Origin: an uncultured Eubacteriales bacterium
Lineage (GTDB): Bacteria; Bacillota; Clostridia; Oscillospirales; Acutalibacteraceae
Direction: 5' to 3'
DNA length: 64,000 nt
NCBI GenBank assembly: GCA_934561055.1
Contig: CAKTFN010000001.1
Coordinates: 124,001 to 188,000, forward strand
A program made the translations under genes and the position numbers. Positions 15,847-24,576 of the stretch are shown here, in pieces. Within the stretch, counting starts at the first letter, position 1. Each line of letters opens with the position of its first letter. A model generated the notes under the pieces. It saw nothing but the letters and a program-made list of their open reading frames with translations, made no database searches and was not told the origin of the DNA.

Positions 15847-16151
15847 TCGCTGTCCTCCTTTAAAAAATCTTCATACGGCGTATCATTGTTCACAAAGGTA
15901 TCAAGGATAAGCCTTGTGCCTAATCTGAAACCAACCATAAAGCTGTCGAGTTCCGACTGAGCTAAAATACTATTAGAAGTGTTGATGAATGAAAGAAATG
16001 CTTTCTTTTCATCACCGGTCAGCTTTTCGGTCAGGAGTGATTCACTTTCTGAGAGAATAGTCATCTGCTTTTTCAGATAGCTGCCGTTCTTGAAACCTCG
16101 TGCCTGCGGATCAATATTGCCGTAATACAATTCTTTAATAAAGTTTTTCAT
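15843..16151 (-). CDS. DUF6809-family protein
   Basis: The 102-residue helical protein begins MKNFIKELYYGNIDPQ and has a middle segment LTGDEKKAFLSFI and a GFRLGTRL motif, as in DUF6809 proteins found on integrative elements. A GGAGG site precedes the ATG. It is the first gene of the tnpV operon and lies about 400 bases from the element end. The role is unknown. Confidence 0.75.
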   Translation of the reverse strand: MKNFIKELYYGNIDPQARGFKNGSYLKKQMTILSESESLLTEKLTGDEKKAFLSFINTSNSILAQSELDSFMVGFRLGTRLILDTFVNNDTPYEDFLKEDSE

Positions 16152-16540
16152 TTGTAATTCCTCCGATTACACTATTATTTTACGGAGAAATTGAATAAAT
16201 CACAAATGTGCGAGCGAGAAATGTGTGCAACTGCCGATAAAACTGAATTTTTCATAAATCCGTTATGAACACTCGGACCAAAAACGCTTGAAACGCTTTA
16301 TTTACAAGGGTTTCTGGCGTTTTTTCTTTATGATTTTATTTTTCTTTATGTGCCATATGGTTTACGAAAAATTCACTACTGTGGACAAAAGAAAAGGTTA
16401 ACCGACCTTGTTCTTGTTGCCTTCGGGACGTTTTTCTGTTTGACAATTATCAAAAAAGTATTTGAATTGTGCTGATGATATGATATTCTTTTTATGTAAT
16501 CGGTCTCGAAAATTTTCTTTCGGGGCTGATTTTTGTATAT
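16152..16540. other. Non-coding right end of the element
   Basis: No convincing gene lies in these 389 bases. The segment should hold the promoter of the DUF6809 operon (minus strand) and the recombinase-binding right end. At 16280-16324 there is a nested inverted repeat: AAAAACGC with GCGTTTTT outside and GAAAC with GTTTC inside, followed on the plus strand by a T run. It could be a terminator protecting the element end or part of the attachment region. Confidence 0.5.
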
Positions 16541-16648
16541 CTAAATGCTATACGTGCCTCCATACTGTGCCATAATTATCTTTGCGTATGTCGGATTGGG
16601 CTTTTTGATGTTTACGGGATACTGAAGGATTTTAGCATATTCCCACAT
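16541..16648 (-). pseudogene. cotJC: cotJC 5' fragment, interrupted by the mobile element
   Basis: The ATG overlaps the cotJB stop (TAATG). The 35-codon frame begins MWEYAKILQYPVNIKKPNP and reaches AQYGG at residues 27-31, matching the conserved CotJC start, in which QYGG is followed by a D-G-E-L segment. Here the match stops after G31 (16,556) and four unrelated codons precede a TAG. CotJC is a manganese-catalase-like spore coat protein of about 190 residues. The missing 3' part is presumably left of the window, beyond the other end of the element. Confidence 0.85.
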
Positions 16649-16899
16649 TAACAATCACACTCTCTTTCCCATGGCCAAGGATTTTTGAGCCAGTCTTCGC
16701 CGTGTCCGTCGGCGGGTGTGAGAGGCCCGAAAGCGTTCTCATATTCTTCTCTGATACAACAATATTTTTCACGATAAGTTTCCAAAAGTTTAGCCGCTGT
16801 TTGATCACATGGGTGAGTATCAAGATACAAATGAAGATCCCACATTGAAAAGCGGATTGCCTGCAATCTGAATTTCAGGTTGTTTTTGTTTGCCGTCAT
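16648..16899 (-). CDS. cotJB: Spore coat protein CotJB
   Basis: This 83-residue protein has the CotJB hallmarks: a helical N-terminus, LHLYLDTHP near residues 23-31, a YREKY helix, FGPLTP near 58-63 and the C-terminal NPWPWE. CotJB is a coat component made in the mother cell together with CotJA and CotJC. The start is the ATG at 16899, overlapping the cotJA TGA; a GTG three codons upstream is less likely. Its presence identifies the host as a spore former and anchors the cotJC fragment. Confidence 0.88.
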   Translation of the reverse strand: MTANKNNLKFRLQAIRFSMWDLHLYLDTHPCDQTAAKLLETYREKYCCIREEYENAFGPLTPADGHGEDWLKNPWPWERECDC

Positions 16900-17144
16900 C
16901 AGCAACACCCCGCAAGAAACGGTTTGTCAAGAACAGGAAAAATTGTTCCCGCGCACAAAGCTTTGTCGCATTGATATACATCGTTGCAGTCCTGGAACGG
17001 AATATAAGCCATTGCGACCGAAACAGTTTTCGGAACGGGCGAAATTCCGCAGCATTCCGTTACTGTTTCGCACGGATCAAAGCAGTCTGCGCTACGTTCA
17101 AAGCGTGTTTGATGCTGATAACCATAAGTTCTGTAATTACTCAA
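16899..17144 (-). CDS. cotJA: Spore coat-associated protein CotJA
   Basis: The frame is rich in Pro, Cys and Tyr, with the VAMAYIPFQDCNDVYQ block (a YIPFQ..... motif shared with CotJA) and an AGTIFPVLDKPF end. The start is a TTG at 17144, 5 bases behind AAAGGAGTG; the longer ATG frame at 17177 has no such site. A GCCGGT/ACCGGC hairpin (17160-17175) lies just upstream of the ribosome site in the leader. It heads the cotJA-cotJB-'cotJC operon, expected to be under the mother-cell factor sigma-E. No clear sigma-E promoter was identified. Confidence 0.78.
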   Translation of the reverse strand: MSNYRTYGYQHQTRFERSADCFDPCETVTECCGISPVPKTVSVAMAYIPFQDCNDVYQCDKALCAGTIFPVLDKPFLAGCC

Positions 17145-17304
17145 TGGTATCACTCCTTTGCCGGTTGTTACCGGCATTTTGCATTATCGGCTTCCTTTAT
17201 GTCTGAAGCTTCTGCATTGTTATACTATGTTCGTTTTCTAACTTTGTTACATTTAAAGAATTGAAATAAACAGTAAAAAAATTATAAAAAACAGAAACAA
17301 TTTA

Positions 17305-17333
17305 TTGACAAACGATAAAACATATGCTATTAT
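17305..17333 (+). promoter_or_regulatory. Sigma-A promoter of the DUF2975 cassette
   Basis: TTGACA and TATTAT are separated by 17 bases, 36 bases upstream of the ATG at 17369. Confidence 0.75.
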
Positions 17334-17368
17334 ATCCACATAAAAAATAAATCATCGGAGGCAAAAAC

Positions 17369-17809
17369 ATGTATACTTCAATGACCTCGGCAAAACTGAC
17401 AAGAGCAATTACCTGTTTCTTTTTTGTTCTTTTGCTCGTTCTTATGATTTTTGCAAGTCCCATTCTTAATTGGTTTTTCGGCTTTGCGAGAGATAACACA
17501 ATTAAAACCATACTTGTTACATTTTATCTTTGCTGCCCGGCGGCTTGGTGTGCGCTTGTTTGTATATTCAAACTTTTGACAAATATCATTCACGAAAAGG
17601 TTTTTGTTGTAAAAAATGTTTTATATATGCGTATTCTGTCCCTGTGCTGCGCTTTTGTTGCCGCAGCTTGTTTGATTGCCGGCTTTTTCTATGTTCCGTT
17701 TTTCATTTTTTCACTCGGCGCGGCATTCATGATGCTTATTCTTCGTGTACTTAAAAACGTTATGGCGGTGGCTACGGAAATCAAAAACGAAAATGAGCTG
17801 ACTGTTTAA
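17369..17809 (+). CDS. DUF2975-family membrane protein
   Basis: A 146-residue protein with four predicted membrane helices (about 13-37, 45-66, 88-108, 110-127). It matches the DUF2975 type that is nearly always paired with a small YozG-like XRE regulator, as here 10 bases downstream. A GGAGG site precedes the ATG. The family's function is unknown; the pair may sense a membrane condition and control the next gene. Confidence 0.78.
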   Translation: MYTSMTSAKLTRAITCFFFVLLLVLMIFASPILNWFFGFARDNTIKTILVTFYLCCPAAWCALVCIFKLLTNIIHEKVFVVKNVLYMRILSLCCAFVAAACLIAGFFYVPFFIFSLGAAFMMLILRVLKNVMAVATEIKNENELTV

Positions 17810-17819
17810 GGAGAACAAA

Positions 17820-18038
17820 ATGGCAATTATAGTAAATCTTGATGTAATGATGGCAAAAAGAAAAATTTCTTCCGGAGAACTTGCGGATAAAATCGGAATA
17901 ACACAGGCAAATCTTTCAATATTAAAGACCGGAAAAGCGAAGGCTGTGCGTTTTTCAACTCTTGAAAGTATCTGTCGTGCACTTAACTGTCAGCCGGGCG
18001 ACATTCTTGAATTCAGAGATACGGAAGATGAGGTGTAA
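17820..18038 (+). CDS. XRE-family HTH regulator (YozG-like)
   Basis: A 72-residue single-domain helix-turn-helix protein: MMAKRKISSGELADKIG, then ITQANLSILKTGKA as the recognition helix region, ending CRALNCQPGDILEF as in YozG. It overlaps no gene but sits 10 bases after DUF2975 and 3 bases before the DUF4173 gene, so it is cotranscribed with both and probably autoregulates the cassette. Confidence 0.85.
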   Translation: MAIIVNLDVMMAKRKISSGELADKIGITQANLSILKTGKAKAVRFSTLESICRALNCQPGDILEFRDTEDEV

Positions 18039-18041
18039 TTT

Positions 18042-20204
18042 ATGGATAATACTAATTTTAATAAAGAAAACATGAGTAATCATCCGCAGGCGGACAGAAA
18101 CGTTGCCGCTCAAAAAGCAAGTGTTCAGCCGCTGTTTAATAATAATGCTGCTTTGCCGAGACACAGAATTACGACTGATGTTTTTGACAAGGTTGCAATG
18201 GTTCTGAATTTTGTCTTGACGTTTCTGTTTATAAAATCTGTGCTTTTTGCCGATCATTCAAGTTGGAAAGCCACCGCATCTTACCTTGGCATATTCGCTC
18301 TTGCAACTGCGTTCATTGCGGTGAAACAAAAGACAGCTAACGCTCAGGCGATTATAACGGGCGCACTTTGCGTTGCGGCTTCAATGTCATTTGCGCTTCG
18401 CGAAAACCCGAGTGAAATTAAGTTTTGGGTTATTATAATGCTTATCTATCTTTCCGGTTCATATTGCATTGCGCTCACAAACAGTAATCGTCACAGCAGA
18501 AACAGCTACTTTTTCCTTTTGGACGTTTTAAAAACAGAAGTTCTTCTTCCGCTCAAGCATTTCTTTTTGCCGTATGCCGCAATACAGAACACAAGAAAAG
18601 TAAAAAAGAATGAAAAAGGAAAGAGTAGCAAAAAAATTGATAAAAAGTATATTGCCGCAATTATCGGTATCGTTTGTGCAATACCTGTGCTTTTTGTTGT
18701 TGTACCGCTCCTACTCAAAGGCGATGCGGCGTTTGAAAGCGTCACCGGCTCATTTTTTGAAAAGATCAATGATTACCTCAGCAATTTTGACAGCGGATTC
18801 AAGGATATTGCCGTTTGGTTTGATGAAAACCTGTTTTACGTTCTTCCGACGGTTTTTGTTGCACCGTATATTTTTTCCGTAATGTTTTCTTTCAGACATT
18901 CGGTTGCAAATGAGGAGAACAAAGATACAAGCCCTAAGTATGCAAAACTCCGTTTTGGTTCACCTGCACTTTTTTCGGGCTTTCTCGGTGTAATCTGCCT
19001 TGTCTATGTGATATATCTTTTGTCGCAGACTGCATATTTCTTCAGTGCTTTCGGCGGAAAGCTTCCCGGAGAAACAGAAATTTCTATTGCACAATACGCA
19101 AGACGAGGATTCTTTGAGCTTGCCGGCGTTGCAGGAGTTAACCTTGCACTGATAGCGGTCACCGTGATTTTCAGCAAAAGAAATGGCGGAAAATTCAGCC
19201 CCGTTATTAAAGTTTTTGACCTTTTCCTTTGCGCTTTTAACATCCTTCTTTCGGCGATTTCAATGTCAAAAATCGTGCTTTACATGAATGAGATGGGATT
19301 GACTCATAAAAGAATTTATGTTTTTGTTATTGATATCGTTATGATTATTACTTTCCTTTGCGTTGCGATAAGACTTTTCAACAATAAATTCCCGTATATG
19401 CGTGTGATTACAACAACCGCTTGCGTTCTTTTGACTGCCTTGAGTTTAATCGGAATTGACGGAATCATTTCAAATTACAACACAGAAATGTATCTCAAAA
19501 ACGAAATTGAAAGCAATGATTTTTATGACCTTTTCGGCGGTTCGCAAATTGAATGCCAAATCGGAAGCTTTAAAGGCTTTGTTGAAATTGCAGAGAGTAA
19601 AAAACCGCTCAAAAGTGAAGCCAAAAGAATTCTTGCCGCCTGCATCGGCAGCGAAGATGAAAGTTTTTATACAGAGTACTCAAGTTTTCTGACTTTTAAA
19701 AACGGTAAATTCAAACTTTTCTGTAATGATTACATCTTTAATATTGATGCACATAGGGCGTTAAAAATCGCAAATGAACATATTGATACAATGAATAACG
19801 CAGTCAAAGAACACATTGGATTCGATGAAAAAATAGACGGTAAAGACCTATATCTGTCGGAAATTTATGTTTCAAACAAAACTTCGATCCCACTTAAATC
19901 CATAGCAGTGACCGTGTATAACGGAGTCGAAAATGAAAGTGAAACAAGCGTTGTTGAAAATGCCGACGGTTCTCCGATAGAATATGACGATACGTTTAAG
20001 TTTGAATTTAAAAAGACAAAGATAACAATCGGGAGCCCTCATGTTGTCAGCATTTCAATTACCGATAACGATAATCGGCTCCATTCGGCAACTGCCGAAT
20101 GCAAAACACCTGACGAGCCTTTGAAAATCAAACTTGAAAGTTCTGACGATATTATCCTCGCTACGGGCGGCGATATCTATGCTGTGTTAGAAGCGAACGA
20201 GTAA
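18042..20204 (+). CDS. DUF4173-family polytopic membrane protein
   Basis: The 720-residue protein has a disordered N-terminus of ~50 residues and then about a dozen membrane helices up to about residue 470. It carries the family segment QYARRGFFEL near residue 350. The soluble C-terminal ~240 residues are probably extracytoplasmic and look beta-rich near the end. DUF4173 (formerly in DUF4153) proteins are uncharacterised. It is the third gene of the cassette with DUF2975 and the XRE regulator, which suggests control by that regulator. A terminator follows at once. Confidence 0.75.
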   Translation: MDNTNFNKENMSNHPQADRNVAAQKASVQPLFNNNAALPRHRITTDVFDKVAMVLNFVLTFLFIKSVLFADHSSWKATASYLGIFALATAFIAVKQKTANAQAIITGALCVAASMSFALRENPSEIKFWVIIMLIYLSGSYCIALTNSNRHSRNSYFFLLDVLKTEVLLPLKHFFLPYAAIQNTRKVKKNEKGKSSKKIDKKYIAAIIGIVCAIPVLFVVVPLLLKGDAAFESVTGSFFEKINDYLSNFDSGFKDIAVWFDENLFYVLPTVFVAPYIFSVMFSFRHSVANEENKDTSPKYAKLRFGSPALFSGFLGVICLVYVIYLLSQTAYFFSAFGGKLPGETEISIAQYARRGFFELAGVAGVNLALIAVTVIFSKRNGGKFSPVIKVFDLFLCAFNILLSAISMSKIVLYMNEMGLTHKRIYVFVIDIVMIITFLCVAIRLFNNKFPYMRVITTTACVLLTALSLIGIDGIISNYNTEMYLKNEIESNDFYDLFGGSQIECQIGSFKGFVEIAESKKPLKSEAKRILAACIGSEDESFYTEYSSFLTFKNGKFKLFCNDYIFNIDAHRALKIANEHIDTMNNAVKEHIGFDEKIDGKDLYLSEIYVSNKTSIPLKSIAVTVYNGVENESETSVVENADGSPIEYDDTFKFEFKKTKITIGSPHVVSISITDNDNRLHSATAECKTPDEPLKIKLESSDDIILATGGDIYAVLEANE

Positions 20205-20210
20205 AATTTT

Positions 20211-20251
20211 AAAACTGTCTGTTCAATCATTTTTTGTTCAGACAGTTTTTT
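20211..20251 (+). terminator. Rho-independent terminator after DUF4173 gene
   Basis: An 11-bp stem (AAAACTGTCTG with CAGACAGTTTT) is followed by T residues. Confidence 0.88.
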
Positions 20252-20264
20252 CTTGCGTCTATAC

Positions 20265-20293
20265 TTGTTTTATGACTCTTGATATGGTACAAT
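20265..20293 (+). promoter_or_regulatory. Promoter of the FAD-protein pair
   Basis: TTGTTT and TACAAT are spaced by 17 bases. Transcription would begin near 20,300, upstream of the GTG at 20330. Confidence 0.6.
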
Positions 20294-20329
20294 TCAGTGT
20301 TGTATCACAAAATGAAAGAGGGTGCTTCG

Positions 20330-21541
20330 GTGCGTGTCGGAATAATCGGCGGGGGAGCTGCAGGTCTTATTTGTGCTTGCTCATTGGCGAAAAACAAAAA
20401 AATTGACGTAACGGTTTTTGAAAAAAATGAAAGAGTCGGGAAAAAACTTCTTTCAACCGGAAACGGAAGGTGTAATCTTACGAATCTTTCGGCAACAGCG
20501 AATGATTATTACGCTTCCGGCGAATTTGTTGCTCCTGCGTTTGAAAAATACCCTCCGAAAAGCAATATCGCATTTTTTGAAAGTCTTGGACTTTTTACAC
20601 GCGCCGACAGTGAAGGCAGGGTTTATCCGATGAGTAATCAGGCTTCAAGTGTTCTTGATGCACTTCGCTTTGAATGTGAACGGCTCGGCGTTCGTTTTCT
20701 TTGCTCATGCGATATCAAAAATGTAAAAGTTAATAACAAAAAATATGTTTTAAATAACGGGTATACTTTTGAAAAGCTTGTTTTTGCCTGCGGCGGAAAG
20801 GCGGCGGTTAAAGATTATTCTTCGTTTTCGCTTCTTTCTGTTTTCGGTCATACGGTGACAAAAACAGCACCGTCGCTTGTTCGCCTGATTACCGACGACA
20901 GGATGACAAAGCAGCTTAAAGGTATCCGAGCAGTTGTTTCAATGACTCTTTTTTCCGGCAACAGAAAAATTGTTACCGAAAGGGGAGAAATGCTCTTTTC
21001 GGACTTCAGCCTTTCCGGAATAATTTCAATGCAGCTTTCGTCATACATTTCTCATTTGAAACAGCAGGGCAAAAACAATTTTTCCGTTTCGGTTGACTTC
21101 GTTCCGGATATTTCCGAATCCGAGTACACTGCTCTGCTTTTCAAACTTTCAAAAAGAAGCGCAGTTAAAGCGGAGAATCTTCTTTCGGGTTTTATGCCGA
21201 AAAAAATCGGAATCTGCCTTTTGAAAAAGGCCGGAATTTCTCCGGAAGAGGAAATTAAAAAGGTTCCGAAAAATCAGCTTGCACTTCTTTCTGATTTATG
21301 CAAAAACTGTGTTTTTAAAATTACCGATGTCGGTTCGTTTTCTCAAGCTCAGGTCATGGTCGGAGGCGTTAAGAAAAACGAATTTAATGCAAATACGCTT
21401 GAATCAAAAAAGCAAAAAGGTGTCTACTGTTGCGGCGAAATGCTTGACGTTGACGGAAAATGCGGAGGATATAACCTTCAATGGGCGTTTTCAAGCGGAA
21501 GGCTTGTTGCCGAAAGTATAATCTTGGAGTGTGAAAAATGA
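20330..21541 (+). CDS. BaiN/HI0933-like FAD-dependent oxidoreductase
   Basis: About 403 residues, with the N-terminal Rossmann motif GIIGGGAAGL, the family segment EKNERVGKKLLSTGNGRCNL and the C-terminal FAD-binding segment GEMLDVDGKCGGYNLQWA. This is the flavoprotein family (HI0933/BaiN) of aminoacetone-oxidase or reductase annotation, whose substrates are mostly unknown. The GTG at 20330 is chosen because GAGGG lies 7 bases upstream and the promoter -10 ends at 20293; longer frames start before the mRNA. The end overlaps the next gene (ATGA). Confidence 0.85.
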   Translation: MRVGIIGGGAAGLICACSLAKNKKIDVTVFEKNERVGKKLLSTGNGRCNLTNLSATANDYYASGEFVAPAFEKYPPKSNIAFFESLGLFTRADSEGRVYPMSNQASSVLDALRFECERLGVRFLCSCDIKNVKVNNKKYVLNNGYTFEKLVFACGGKAAVKDYSSFSLLSVFGHTVTKTAPSLVRLITDDRMTKQLKGIRAVVSMTLFSGNRKIVTERGEMLFSDFSLSGIISMQLSSYISHLKQQGKNNFSVSVDFVPDISESEYTALLFKLSKRSAVKAENLLSGFMPKKIGICLLKKAGISPEEEIKKVPKNQLALLSDLCKNCVFKITDVGSFSQAQVMVGGVKKNEFNANTLESKKQKGVYCCGEMLDVDGKCGGYNLQWAFSSGRLVAESIILECEK

Positions 21542-23151
21542 TAAGAATTACCGAAATCAAGCAAGGTCTCAATGCAGGAAAAGATGATCTTTATGATGCT
21601 TGTTCAAAAGCTTTAAAAATTAAAAACAATCAAATTAAAGATGTTTCGATAGTCCGCCGATCGGTTGACAGCAGAAGAAAAAGCGACGTTCACTTTGTTT
21701 ACATTGTCGATGTTTCGATTGACGCAGACGAAGAAAAAATCATCAAACGCATCAACTCAAAAAACGTTTCAATCAGCGAACCTTATTCATATGAAATGCC
21801 CGAGAATCATCGTGTTTCCTCTTTTCGTCCCGTTATTGTCGGATTCGGACCGGCCGGAATTTTTGCGACGCTTACTCTTGCGAGAGCCGGACTTCGCCCT
21901 CTTGTTCTCGAACGTGGAAACGACGTTGAAACGCGCACAAAAGATATAACCCGGTTTTTCAAAACCCGGGTTCTCGACCTTGATTCAAACGTTCAGTTCG
22001 GTGAAGGCGGAGCCGGAACTTTTTCGGACGGAAAGCTGACAACCGGTATCAAAAGTGATTTTTGCCGAAAAGTTTTTCTTGAATTTTTTGAACACGGCGC
22101 ACCGGAAGAAATTCTTTGGTCCGGAACGCCGCATATAGGAACCGACAAACTTGCCGGGGTAATCAAAAACATGAGAGAGGAAATTATTTCACTCGGCGGT
22201 GAAGTGATTTTCGGCGCAAAACTCACCGACCTTATTATATATAATTCTTCAATCCAGGGTGTAACATACGAAAAAAACAATCAAAGCTTTGATTTTGAAA
22301 CCGATACGGTTATTCTTGCAATAGGTCATTCGGCCCGTGATACGGTGAAGATGTTGAAAAGGAAAGGTGTTCTCATGATGCAAAAGCCGTTTTCCGTCGG
22401 CGCAAGAATTGAACACCCGAGAGAGATGATTGATCGTTCTCAGTACGGTGACTTTGCCGGGCATCCGGCACTTTCGGCCGCTGTTTATAAGCTTGCATGC
22501 CACGGTGAACACGAAAGGGGAGCATACACCTTTTGTATGTGTCCCGGAGGAACGGTAATTAACGCAACGAGCGAAGAAAACGGAGTTGTCACAAACGGCA
22601 TGAGTGAATTTGCAAGAGATAAAGAAAACTCAAACTCGGCAATTCTTGTCAATGTTTATCCCGAAGATTTTCCGTCCGATGACGTTCTTTCCGGTTTTGA
22701 GCTTCAAAAAAATCTTGAACACAAAGCCTTTGAACTTGGCGGGAAAGATTACAGCGCACCGTGCCAGCTCGTCGGCGATTTTCTCGAAAACCGGGCTTCA
22801 AAAAAGCTTTCGTTTGTAACGCCGAGTTTTACTACGGGCGTGACGCCGAGCGACATCAGAAAAGTTCTTCCGAAAAAAGTTACGGACACAATGGCTGATG
22901 CAATCATTCAAATGGATAAAAAGCTCAAGGGCTTTGCACTTCCGGACGCAGTTTTGACCGCACCGGAAAGTCGAAGCTCTTCACCGGTCAGAATCATCAG
23001 AGATGATATTTTTCAGGCTAACATTCGAGGTCTTTACCCTTGCGGCGAAGGTGCCGGATACGCCGGAGGAATTGTTTCTGCCGCAGTTGACGGACTTCGC
23101 AGTGCTCACGCTGTTTTGCTTGATGAAAGCGAACTTAACCATAGAACATAA
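21538..23151 (+). CDS. Uncharacterised FAD-dependent dehydrogenase (COG2509-like)
   Basis: The 537-residue protein has an N-terminal ~80-residue domain resembling the small alpha/beta domain of this family. A glycine-rich FAD site follows (VIVGFGPAGIFATL near residue 98), then FGEGGAGTFSDGKLTTGIKS and a C-terminal PCGEGAGYAGGIVSAAVDG. COG2509 proteins are widespread in Firmicutes and their reaction is not established. It overlaps the preceding oxidoreductase by four bases, so the two flavoproteins are made together. Confidence 0.85.
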   Translation: MIRITEIKQGLNAGKDDLYDACSKALKIKNNQIKDVSIVRRSVDSRRKSDVHFVYIVDVSIDADEEKIIKRINSKNVSISEPYSYEMPENHRVSSFRPVIVGFGPAGIFATLTLARAGLRPLVLERGNDVETRTKDITRFFKTRVLDLDSNVQFGEGGAGTFSDGKLTTGIKSDFCRKVFLEFFEHGAPEEILWSGTPHIGTDKLAGVIKNMREEIISLGGEVIFGAKLTDLIIYNSSIQGVTYEKNNQSFDFETDTVILAIGHSARDTVKMLKRKGVLMMQKPFSVGARIEHPREMIDRSQYGDFAGHPALSAAVYKLACHGEHERGAYTFCMCPGGTVINATSEENGVVTNGMSEFARDKENSNSAILVNVYPEDFPSDDVLSGFELQKNLEHKAFELGGKDYSAPCQLVGDFLENRASKKLSFVTPSFTTGVTPSDIRKVLPKKVTDTMADAIIQMDKKLKGFALPDAVLTAPESRSSSPVRIIRDDIFQANIRGLYPCGEGAGYAGGIVSAAVDGLRSAHAVLLDESELNHRT

Positions 23152-23155
23152 CAAA

Positions 23156-23184
23156 AAAGGTTGCCGTTTAAAACGACAACCTTT
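23156..23184. terminator. Bidirectional terminator between convergent genes
   Basis: The stem AAAGGTTG/CAACCTTT extends by five more pairs across one mismatch. It has A/T tracts on both sides and serves the flavoprotein operon (+) and the lipase gene (-). Confidence 0.82.
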
Positions 23185-23198
23185 AAAAAATTTATTGA

Positions 23199-24356
23199 TT
23201 ACAGAGCATTAATCATTGAGAAGAAATCAACATAAAACGTTCTTGCATTGAAATAGTCCTTCATTTCGCCCTGATATAACGTGTGATCTCCTTTGTGAAT
23301 CGGCATCTTGTTCCAAACGCCGGGAACGACGTTGCTTTTGTCAAAATCAACCGAAGGAGCACCTAACGGCGCAATTTCGGAATATGTATTGACAAGACCG
23401 TCGTTTGCCTGCCATTTTTCATCAATGACATAGCCATTGGGAGTGACGCCTTTATAACTGCAAATTCTTTTTGCGGTCGTAATGTACATCTTACTTGTAA
23501 GAACGCTCTCATCAACCTGACGGACGCCGTTTTCGTCAAGATAAGTGCTGTCGCAGGCGAATGAAAAATAATAAATATTTTTGAGCGTTGAAATTTCTTT
23601 GTTTATCTTCATCGCATTGTCAATCTGCATCTCATAAATTGCCGTGTCTGATTCTTTCTTTCCGCCGCTCGTAAGGTCGGAAATTCCGAGGAAAACTTTT
23701 GCAATAAGTTTTTCCTGAGTTGTTGCAGTTGAGTCATCGGAAAGGTCTTCCTGAATGTTATAGCTTGACGTTCCGTTATGCGGGGAAGCAACGGTGATAA
23801 TGCTGTAAATCCAACTTTCTTTTCCGCCTTTGAAAAGTTCGGAAACGTTGTTTCCGTTCTTAACTTCGGCTTCGTTTCCGTTTGCCATCAGTTCCGCAAG
23901 CATTCTGACCGTGGCTCCGCCGAAGGAGTGTCCGACAAGGTTGACTTTGTTTTCGGCATCCCATTTTTCAATGAGGGGCTTTTTCGAGTAATCCTTTCCG
24001 TATCTTTCGTGGTTGCAGCTTTTACTGTGTACTTCTCCGTAATCGGTAACGGTTCCCGTAAGTTGGGCGTAAAGCTCGCACGCCCTATCCCATGCACTTG
24101 CGGTCGGAGAAACGGAGGCTGCATGGCAGTCGAAGCCTCTTGCCGAAAGATATTTGGTAATATCGCCGTTCTTTACGCCCCAGTAAGGATAAACGCCGTT
24201 AATTGCGTTATACTCGCCCCAACCGGAAAAGCCGTGGACGAAGATATAACTGTAGTTTGTTTTAAAAGCCGATGTTTCAACGTTGACCCTCGGCAGATTC
24301 GCTGACGGAACGAAAAACATTATGAGAGCGATAATTTTTGAAATTATTTTCTTCAT
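23199..24356 (-). CDS. Secreted triacylglycerol lipase/esterase
   Basis: The 385-residue protein begins with a signal peptide (MKKIISKIIALIMFFVPSA). It shows an alpha/beta-hydrolase lipase of the staphylococcal/geobacillar type: oxyanion segment VHGFSGW near 40-46, zinc-site-like DYGEVHSKSCNHERYG near 105-120, nucleophile elbow GHSFGG (S144), D319 in NDGLVN and H358 in KGDHTLY. It would hydrolyse lipids outside the cell. It is a single gene with an AAGGAAGG site. There is no lipobox or cell-wall anchor, so it is probably released. Confidence 0.88.
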   Translation of the reverse strand: MKKIISKIIALIMFFVPSANLPRVNVETSAFKTNYSYIFVHGFSGWGEYNAINGVYPYWGVKNGDITKYLSARGFDCHAASVSPTASAWDRACELYAQLTGTVTDYGEVHSKSCNHERYGKDYSKKPLIEKWDAENKVNLVGHSFGGATVRMLAELMANGNEAEVKNGNNVSELFKGGKESWIYSIITVASPHNGTSSYNIQEDLSDDSTATTQEKLIAKVFLGISDLTSGGKKESDTAIYEMQIDNAMKINKEISTLKNIYYFSFACDSTYLDENGVRQVDESVLTSKMYITTAKRICSYKGVTPNGYVIDEKWQANDGLVNTYSEIAPLGAPSVDFDKSNVVPGVWNKMPIHKGDHTLYQGEMKDYFNARTFYVDFFSMINAL

Positions 24357-24576
24357 AGCAACCTTCCTTTTTGTTAATATTTCGTGTATATTCTATTGAC
24401 TGAATTTTAACATATTAAATTCAAAAAGTCGAGAGGTTTAATAAATTTAAACAGCATCGAAAACCGGAAATATTTTTTGTGACTGTTTTATTACAAATAA
24501 TTAATGAATTGTGAGCAACTGTAGGGTATTATTAAAATGGTTATGTTTGTGAAAATAATCATTTGAAAGGATTTAT

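Larger units (their letters stand above)
1..16556. mobile_element. Integrated mobilizable/conjugative element, right part, inserted in cotJC
   Basis: The region holds relaxase, MobC, ParM/ParR-like, ParB-like, cysteine-rich VLP, DUF6076, sigma-like, TnpV and DUF6809 genes, a set typical of integrative elements of gut Clostridia. It also carries a type I restriction system and a CBASS-like pair as cargo. The right boundary is placed where the reading frame of the spore-coat gene cotJC stops matching the family, at about 16,553-16,558. The left end and any integrase or serine recombinase are not in the window. The boundary is inferred from protein homology, not from a seen att repeat. Confidence 0.82.

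Noticed and set aside
1..16556. Prophage
   Set aside because: No capsid, terminase, portal or tail genes are present. The gene set is that of a mobilizable element.
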